Positions 57,955-64,000 of a DNA stretch of 64,000 nucleotides are shown here, piece after piece. Under the pieces are notes generated by a model, which had not been told where the DNA came from, made no database searches, and saw only the letters and a program-made list of their open reading frames with translations. Every line of letters starts with the position of its first letter. Position 1 is the first letter of the stretch. The stretch is from contig OX328099.1 of the NCBI GenBank assembly GCA_946811185.2, positions 37,745,299 through 37,809,298 of the forward strand. Direction: 5' to 3'. Made by a program: the position numbers and the translations under genes. Origin of the DNA: Hippopus hippopus. Lineage: Eukaryota; Mollusca; Bivalvia; Cardiida; Cardiidae.

Positions 57955-58090
57955 TGGTAGTGAACAAACTTATTCGCTTCACTGCCCGAAGGCCAGCGGG
58001 CTTATGTCATGGCCAGGTGTTCGTCGTGCGTGCGTTGCGTGCGTCCGTCCGTGAGGCTGTCCGTCCGTGCGTGCGTTAACTTTTAGATGG
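57955..58090 (+). repeat. Isolated 5' terminus of the 165 bp tandem-core family
   Basis: CTTCACTGCCCGAAGGCCAG then CGGGCTTATGTCATGGCC and a GCGTGCGTCCGTCCGTG run match the reverse complement of the right end of the element at 23162-24248. No 165 bp units follow, so only the terminus is left here, either truncated or a core-less derivative. Confidence 0.6.
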
Positions 58091-58770
58091 TTATAATGAT
58101 CCTAAACTGCTATATTCTAATTAGATAACTTCAATTCATCATGCTGTTGTAGGTCATGCTATCTTTTGCCAAGCTCACAGCTACCCAGAACCAACACCAA
58201 TACCATACAAGACAAATTTATGATGCATAGCATCATAGAAGCCGCAATCTTCTGGTGGACAATTTCAGAAATATTGACTCTCTTGAGAAATTGTGATTAC
58301 ATTTTTTGTATCTGTTTTTATTCCCGCCCACCCCCCCACCAACGGAAAATCATGACAAATGTACTAAAGTGCAAGGAAAAAAGAAACGGAAAATAATATG
58401 TACATGTATTCTAATTTAAAAAAAAAAGACAGAAGTTTAGAGAGGAATCTTAAATAATCTTGTTATTATATTATTATTATTATAAAGTGATAATGTTTAT
58501 GTGGGAAAAAAAAAAAAAAAAAAACAACAAGTAAAAGCATCGGAATTTTTAAATTTCTACTCGAAATTTGAAAATGGAGAAATTGCGCATTCAAGTACAG
58601 CATTTTCCATTTATTAAAATGATTTTAGAAAGGAGACTTCTGTAGGGCATCAAAGGCAATACTATGGAATTATTTAAGTTACTAATTATTCAAAGTGATA
58701 TTAAGATCGTTATTCACATATGATGTTTACATGTATTTACAATTCTTATCAGTGATCTCTTCTTTTTGTT

Positions 58771-58812
58771 TCATTTTTTTTTTTTACAAAAAAAAAAAAA
58801 AAAAAAAAAAAA
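58771..58812. repeat. T-run followed by A-run
   Basis: Twelve Ts, then AC, then over 20 As. A second poly-A run lies at 58506-58524. Confidence 0.85.
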
Positions 58813-58960
58813 TCAACAACTTTTTTCTAAAACATGATCTTCCTGCTTGTCAAAAAGTATCTTAGCATGCTTGTAACACAGTGAATCTTTATATTTCTAC
58901 TCCAGAAACAAAAACTTTTTCATTGCATCTGCAAAATTATTCTGATCAAAGCCTGCACAC

Positions 58961-59100
58961 TTGGCACAAACCATGTTTCTTTTATTCCTGAAATTGCAGC
59001 CACACTCACACACACACACACACCCCACCCACATTTGGCACAAACCATGTTTCTTTTATTCCTGAAATTGCAGCCACACACACACACACCCACACACACA
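58961..59100. repeat. 74 bp tandem duplication with CA repeats
   Basis: TTGGCACAAACCATGTTTCT through GAAATTGCAGCCACAC occurs at 58961 and again at 59035, each copy followed by a CA dinucleotide run. Confidence 0.85.
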
Positions 59101-59411
59101 ACATTTTTAATTCTTTAAAGATCTGGATCTTTTCAACCACAACATAACAACTAATACTATACATATTTCGTTGAATAAACAGTAGTTTGAACCATTTTCT
59201 GCATAGGCCTTTTACAAACCTAGTGTAAAACTTCTAATGTAAATTTCAAGAGCTATTCTAAACCTTTGACCAGCAGCGACGTAAAAAGTTGTGTTAGCTC
59301 AGTAATAGGTTCTGTAATAACTTTAACCCTTCGACTACACAACGAAATTAATACACTGAGTAAGGAAAACAACATTATTTTTTTATGTTTACGATATCTA
59401 ATAGAATATTA

Positions 59412-60995
59412 AAACAAGAGGTCCATGATGGCCCTGAAGTCGCTCACCTGAGTCTTTTGACCAAACATGACCCATTTTCAATCTCTTGAGATATTATGAC
59501 AAACATTCTACCAAGATTTTCATGAGTTATTGACCCGAAATGACCCACTTGCAAACTGGTGCAAGACCAACATTCTGACCAAGTTTCATGAGTATTGCAT
59601 TGAAAATGAGACCTCTAGAAAGTACACAAGGTTTTCGAAGATTTGACCTAGTGACCTAGTTTTTGATCCGACATTACCCATTTTCAAACTCTTCCAAGAT
59701 ATTATCAAGACAAACATTCTGACCAACTTTCAAGAGTTTTGGACTAAAAATGTGGCCTCTAGAGCGTACACAAGGTTTTTCTAAGATTTGACCAAGTGAC
59801 CTAGTTTTTGACCCGACATGACCCATTATCAAACTCTTTTGAGATATCACCAAAAGAAACATTCTGACCAAGTTTCAAGAGTATCAGACTGAAAATGTGG
59901 CCTCCAGAGCGTACACAAGGTTTTTCTAAGATTTGACCCAACATGACCCATTATCGAACTGGTCTGAGATATCATCAAGACAAACATTCTGACCAATTTT
60001 CAGGAGTTTTCGACTGAAAATGTGGCCACTGGAGCGTACACAAGGTTTTTCAAAGATTTGACCTAGTGACCTTGTTTTTGACCCGACATTACCCATTTTC
60101 ATACTCGTCCAAGGTATCATCAAGACAAACATTCTGACCAAGTTTTAAGAGTTTTTTTTACAGAAAATGTGGTTTCTAGAGCATACACAAGGTTTTTCTA
60201 AGATTTGACATAGTGATCTAGTTTTTGACCCGACATGACTCATTTTCACACTCGTTCGAGATATCATCAAGACAAACATTCTGACCAAGTTTCAGGAGTT
60301 TTGGATTGTAAATGTTGCCTCTAGAGCGTACACAAAGTTTTTCTAAGATTTGACCTAATGACCTAGTTTTTGACCTCACATTACCTATTTTCGAACTCGT
60401 CCAAGATATTATCTAGACAAACATTTTGACCAACTTTCAGGAGTTTTCGACTGAAAATGTGGCCTCTAGAGCGTACACAAGGTTTTTCTAAGATTTGACC
60501 TAGTGACCTAGTTTTTGATCCCACATGACCCATTATCGAACTCTTTTGAGATATCATCAAGACAAACATTCTGACCAAGTTTCACAAGTATCAGACTGAA
60601 AATGTGGCCTCTAGAGCGTACACAAGGTTTTTCTAAGATTTGACCTAGTGACCAACTTTTTGACTCCACATGACCCATTATCGAACTCGTCTGAGATTTT
60701 ATCAAGAGAAACATTCTGACCAAGTTTCACGAGTATTGGACTGAAAATGTGGCCTCTAGAGCGTACACAAGGTTTTTCTAAGATTTGACCTGGTGACCTA
60801 GTTTTTGACCCCACATGACCCATAATCGAACTTGTTCGAGATATTATCGAGACAAACATTCTGACCAAGTTTCACAAGTATCGAAACGAAAATGTGGCCT
60901 CTAGAGCGTACACAAGGTAAAAGTTGACGACGGACGCCGGGCACAGCACGATCACAAAAGCTCACCTTGAGCACTTTGTGCTCAGGTGAGCTAAA
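59412..60995 (-). mobile_element. Tandem-core element, 145 bp units, copy 3 (complete)
   Basis: This is the same element as 16536-18673 in reverse. Read on the minus strand it starts at 60995 with TTTTTAGCTCACCTGAGCAC and a hairpin, continues GTGATCGTGCTGTGCCCGG, has about ten 145 bp units, and ends GACTCAGGTGAGCGACTTC then GGGCCATCATGGACCTCTTG at 59412. The units nearest 59412 are the most diverged and include one shortened unit. Matching termini in two copies define the element boundaries. Confidence 0.85.
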
Positions 60996-61847
60996 AATAT
61001 TACACGGGCTATGTGCTGTCTGATCTCCATCTATTTCTGTCATTTTCGAGCAGCTTCAACCCTTAGAGCACCAGGCACCACCATGATAATTTCTGTAATC
61101 AATGTATATCACGATCCATACATTTTTCACAGGTTTTGTAGATCAGGACCATACTGTACAGCACGTACAGTCTGATCATAACAGCTTCGACACACAAAAT
61201 AGTAAGTGCTAAATTTTACAGGTCTCATAAGGTAGATGTTCCGTGTAACAAAAATCCATTCGGCTAAAGTGTCGACGAAGGGAAGAAAAAAGGGTTATCA
61301 TTTCGCAAGTATTCTATAAATAGCTTGATCAAATGTTAAGCACCGTTGTATCCTTTACAGATTAAGATTGGACGAAAAACTTGTACATAAAATTGCTTCT
61401 GATTATCATATTCTAAGATGCTCTTTATATCATAATTATCATTATTTTGTTTTGTAAAAAAAGTAGACAAATGCGAAAACCATTGAGAGGTGGGAAGGCT
61501 TGTGATAAACGGAAAGCATAACAACTTCGTTTGGGAAAATAGAAGGAATCCTATATGTTTGAAAACTTCGGGGGACTAGCCAATTAAAGGGTGTTTATTT
61601 TTCTGTATTTTTTATTGTTATTTGGGAATGAACTATATATTGCTAGAAAACCAGGCTTGATTTTCATGTAGGTCTGTTGGAATATTTAAGGAAGAGTCAT
61701 GTGGAGTAATTCTGTCACAACAACACGACATTATTAGAAATTTTCCAAAAATAATGACCAATCGAATAATTACTGATCATCTACATGGTAAATAGTTTAG
61801 GTACATTCCTACTGGAAGCCGCTTTCGAGCGGCTTCCAATAAATACA
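60996..61847. other. No gene recognised
   Basis: AT-rich. It holds the decayed H2-type palindrome at 61135 and a GCCGCTTTCGAGCGGC hairpin near 61818. Confidence 0.5.
61135..61192. repeat. H2-type palindrome, decayed
   Basis: GTAGATCAGGACCATACTGT and ACAGTCTGATCATAACAGCT pair imperfectly around ACAGCACGT. Confidence 0.4.
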
Positions 61848-62018
61848 AAGTCATGCTCTGTGAAAAGGGGTTTAATGCATCTGCAAAAAGTATCAACTCA
61901 TGTCAGTCTGCGCAAGCTGACACGAGTCGAAACTTTTTGCTTTCTGCGTTTCCAAGCACCATTCCACCTCATGATTCAGTGCATTGCTAGACAAAATCGA
62001 TTTTAGAGGATCCATATA

Positions 62019-63551
62019 TACTGAACCAAAAAAGAAACTTCCCCTGTGTTTAAGTGCAAATGCAATGTTATTTAAAAAAATCAAAATGTCAGATGACCTA
62101 CATATATTCGGGCGAACGATTATGTGTCCGATAAAACAAATTTTAACTCGATTGAAAGCATTTTGCAGAAGAAACCCGCTGAAAGCGATTTTCACGTGCA
62201 TGCACGGACCAGTATAATTCGTGTATATTTTTTGAAACCTTTCAGTCTAATTTTATAGACTTTCATGTCAATAAGAAAAAGACGTTGAAAAAAGTAAATT
62301 CTTTTTAGTTTTCTTTATTTTTGATATGCCTAGAATTCCGCAAAATTTACGCGAACGTGCCATTGGCATGCTTAATGCTGGTAAGACGATGAATGCTGTT
62401 GCTATGAATATTGGACGTTCTACTCGTGCTATTCGACACCTTAGGCAACGTTTTCAAGCAACAGGGCGTACGGAAGATCGGCCACGTAGTGGACGTCCTC
62501 GCGTCACGACGCGCGGCCAAGACCGCTATATTCGGAACACCCACCTGCGCAATCGCTTCCAAACTGCCACAGCCACTGCTGCTAACACCCCTGGTACACA
62601 TAACAACCGTATATCTGCCCAAACTGTGCGCAATCGCTTGCGCGAGGGTAGGCTACATGTACGTCGTCCATACGTTGGTTGTGTTTTGACGCGACGTCAC
62701 CGCGTATATCGTGTTAATTGGGCACGTACACACCAACGCTGGCTTAGACAACAATGGAATAGCGTTCTTTTCTCTGACGAGTCGAGGTTTTTCATTCATC
62801 GAGGTGGTGGCAGGGTTCGAGTATACCGTAGGAGAAATGAACGTAATGCAGACTGTTGCGTACTTGAACGAGATCGTTTTGGGGGTGGGGGTTCTGTCTT
62901 GGTCTGGGCGGGCATTGCACATGGCTTTCGCACTAATCTCGTCGTTATCGAAGGGAATTTGAATGCCCAACGCTACCGAGATGAAATTCTTGCGAGGCAC
63001 GTTATCCCACTGTTTCAAAATAATGCCAATATCACTCTTTTTCAGCATGATAATGCCACAAGCCATACAGCTAGGGACAATGTGAATTTCCTCAGGGCGA
63101 ATAACATTGCATTTATTAATGACTGGCCTGCCAAAAGCCCTGATCTGAATCCCATTGAACACCTTTGGGATAATTTGGACCAGCGTGTTAGACGTCGCCC
63201 TATTCCACCGTCAAACGTCATTCAGCTAAGACAAGCCTTAATTCAGGAACGGAACAACATTCCACAAGCCGAAATCAATACACTTATTCGTTCTATGCGC
63301 CAACGATGCCAGGCAGTCCTTCATGCTGAAGGTGGTCATACCCGGTATTAATTTGTGATTTTGGTGAGCGACACCTTCCGCATTTTAACTACCATTTCAC
63401 TACTTTTGGATAAACCCTCAGCAATAATTTTTTTCACACAAAGTCGCAATAAAATACTCTTTCAATGCATATAAATCTAGTTTAATCCTGTTTTTCATAT
63501 TTGTGTATATCTGCACTTAAACACAGGGGAAGTTTAATTTTTGGTTCAGTA
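62019..63551 (+). mobile_element. Tc1-like transposon copy 2, inserted in an H3 MITE
   Basis: A 1533 bp element with terminal inverted repeats of about 40 bp that start TACTGAACCAAAAAAGAAAC and run to AAGTGCA. The right end carries the same sequence in reverse with small differences. It is flanked by TA on both sides; the exact boundary is blurred by a local TA run. The sequences outside are the two halves of one H3 MITE, so this is a clean insertion. Confidence 0.93.
62326..63351 (+). CDS. Tc1/mariner transposase, intact copy 2 (DD35E)
   Basis: The 341-residue frame starts at the ATG giving MPRIPQNLRE and ends HTRY-stop. Residues 1-45 and about 65-115 form paired helix-turn-helix DNA-binding domains, linked by a GRPR motif at 56-59. 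The catalytic triad is D151 (VLFSDES), D242 (FQHDNATSH) and E278 (SPDLNPIEHLW). There are 35 residues between the second D and the E, one more than classical Tc1 DD34E. The frame has no stop or frameshift, and the length matches the family (about 340). It is the sole gene of the element at 62019-63551 and would catalyse cut-and-paste into TA sites. It differs from copy 1 at about 20 of 341 residues. Confidence 0.95.
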   Translation: MPRIPQNLRERAIGMLNAGKTMNAVAMNIGRSTRAIRHLRQRFQATGRTEDRPRSGRPRVTTRGQDRYIRNTHLRNRFQTATATAANTPGTHNNRISAQTVRNRLREGRLHVRRPYVGCVLTRRHRVYRVNWARTHQRWLRQQWNSVLFSDESRFFIHRGGGRVRVYRRRNERNADCCVLERDRFGGGGSVLVWAGIAHGFRTNLVVIEGNLNAQRYRDEILARHVIPLFQNNANITLFQHDNATSHTARDNVNFLRANNIAFINDWPAKSPDLNPIEHLWDNLDQRVRRRPIPPSNVIQLRQALIQERNNIPQAEINTLIRSMRQRCQAVLHAEGGHTRY

Positions 63552-63655
63552 TATATATGTGATGACTTACTTGATACAATGCTTCACTGAGCTGCATTAG
63601 ACCCCTTTTTGCCACAGCACCTTCCAAATGGAATAAAAATTATAAGTTTACTCAC

Positions 63656-64000
63656 TTATTGCCTTATCATACAAATATGGATATTTGTCTCTAATGAACT
63701 TCAAGCCCGATTCTTTGGTCCAAAAATAATAATTCCATTCAGGAGGCGGGTTGTCTCGCACAAGGCTCTGGACGCTTTTCACGAACTCCTCGGGAAGAAT
63801 TTCGTCATTCCAGATCTGATGAATAATTTTCGGAATAGAACGTTGACCATGCCAAGTTCCGGAACGCTCCGGTTTATTTTGATCACCTTTCAGTGTCTCA
63901 AATCGCTTAACTTGTCTGCCAACCTTGTCATTAGTTGTACAACTAAAATTTGAAAAGGTCTTAGTTTTCAATGCAACTATGTCAACGTGATAAACCACAA
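63656..64000 (-). CDS. 5' exon of a GT32/OCH1-like glycosyltransferase (partial)
   Basis: The minus strand is open from the window edge to a splice donor. It encodes about 115 residues: a polar stem-like segment, then IPKIIHQIWNDEILPEEF, the hallmark start of the Gly_transf_sug (GT32, OCH1-like) fold, then PPPEWNYYFWTKESG and a region ending DKAI. The family uses nucleotide sugars in the Golgi lumen as type II membrane proteins. The anchor and start codon should lie upstream, beyond base 64000; the first in-window codon is GTG, so no start is called. The exon ends in a strong donor (ATAA then GTGAGT), leaving one base of a split codon. This phase matches the acceptor of the exon at 29598-30244. 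The catalytic DXD is not in this exon. Acceptor substrate and linkage are unknown. Confidence 0.72.

Larger units (their letters stand above)
61848..63625 (+). mobile_element. H3 MITE copy split by Tc1 copy 2
   Basis: The left part (61848-62018) runs GTCATGCTCTGTGAAAAGGG to TTAGAGGATCCATA. The right part (63552-63625) resumes TATATGTGATGACTTACTTG and ends GCATTAGACCCCTTTTTGCC. Joined, they follow the order of the intact H3 copies (GGATCCATA then ATGTGATGACTTGC). The hairpin is partly decayed. Confidence 0.85.

Noticed and set aside
62347..63162. Long open frames antisense to both Tc1 transposases (up to 169 codons).
   Set aside because: Shadow frames of a well supported transposase; no domain of their own.
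1..64000. CRISPR array, prophage, operon or prokaryotic defence system.
   Set aside because: The spaced repeats present are eukaryotic tandem-core elements with no unique spacers, and there are no dense bacterial-type genes.

Overview
This window looks like a piece of a bivalve-type mollusc nuclear genome. It is AT-rich, has no bacterial gene layout, contains long intergenic or intronic stretches, and is crowded with transposable elements typical of molluscs: Tc1/mariner transposons, tRNA-derived SINEs, hairpin-bearing MITEs, and interspersed elements with tandem-repeat cores. The mollusc assignment is inferred from the repeat types and from a GT32-like glycosyltransferase. No sequence search was possible.

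Only one host gene is well supported. It lies on the minus strand: a 5' exon at the right edge (63656-64000, partial) and a 3' exon at 29598-30244 encode the two halves of a DXD-type (GT32/OCH1-like) glycosyltransferase. The donor (GTGAGT), the acceptor (pyrimidine tract plus CAG) and the phases are compatible across a candidate 33.4 kb intron. A diverged, truncated copy of the 3' exon that has lost the DXD segment lies at about 20040-20574 on the same strand.

The rest is mobile DNA. There are five Tc1/mariner elements. Two are nearly identical and intact (53179-54712 minus and 62019-63551 plus; 341-residue transposases with DD35E spacing). Three are decayed (11173-12546, about 14128-15921, 31844-34156). 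Three MITE families, called H1, H2 and H3 here, are scattered through the window; each carries a long near-perfect internal palindrome. H1 and H2 are bounded by TTAA and CCCTT-type ends, suggesting piggyBac-like mobilisation.

Elements with tandem cores lie at 16536-18673, 23162-27385 and 59412-60995, with an eroded copy at 9640-10706. Two of these families have different cores (145 bp and about 165 bp) but related termini. Other structures are a 940 bp foldback element (12885-13824), a long-TIR element with a 9 bp target duplication (46054-47015), an inverted pair of 0.55 kb repeats (35484-36050 and 44879-45417) and two SINE families.

Several insertions are nested and give relative ages: a Tc1 inside an H3 MITE, a 758 bp insertion inside a Tc1 transposase, an H1 MITE and another element inside a third Tc1, and one tandem-core element inside another. 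I found no CRISPR array, prokaryotic operon, rRNA gene or convincing functional tRNA gene. The left 29 kb and the middle 30-53 kb have no host coding sequence that I can support.
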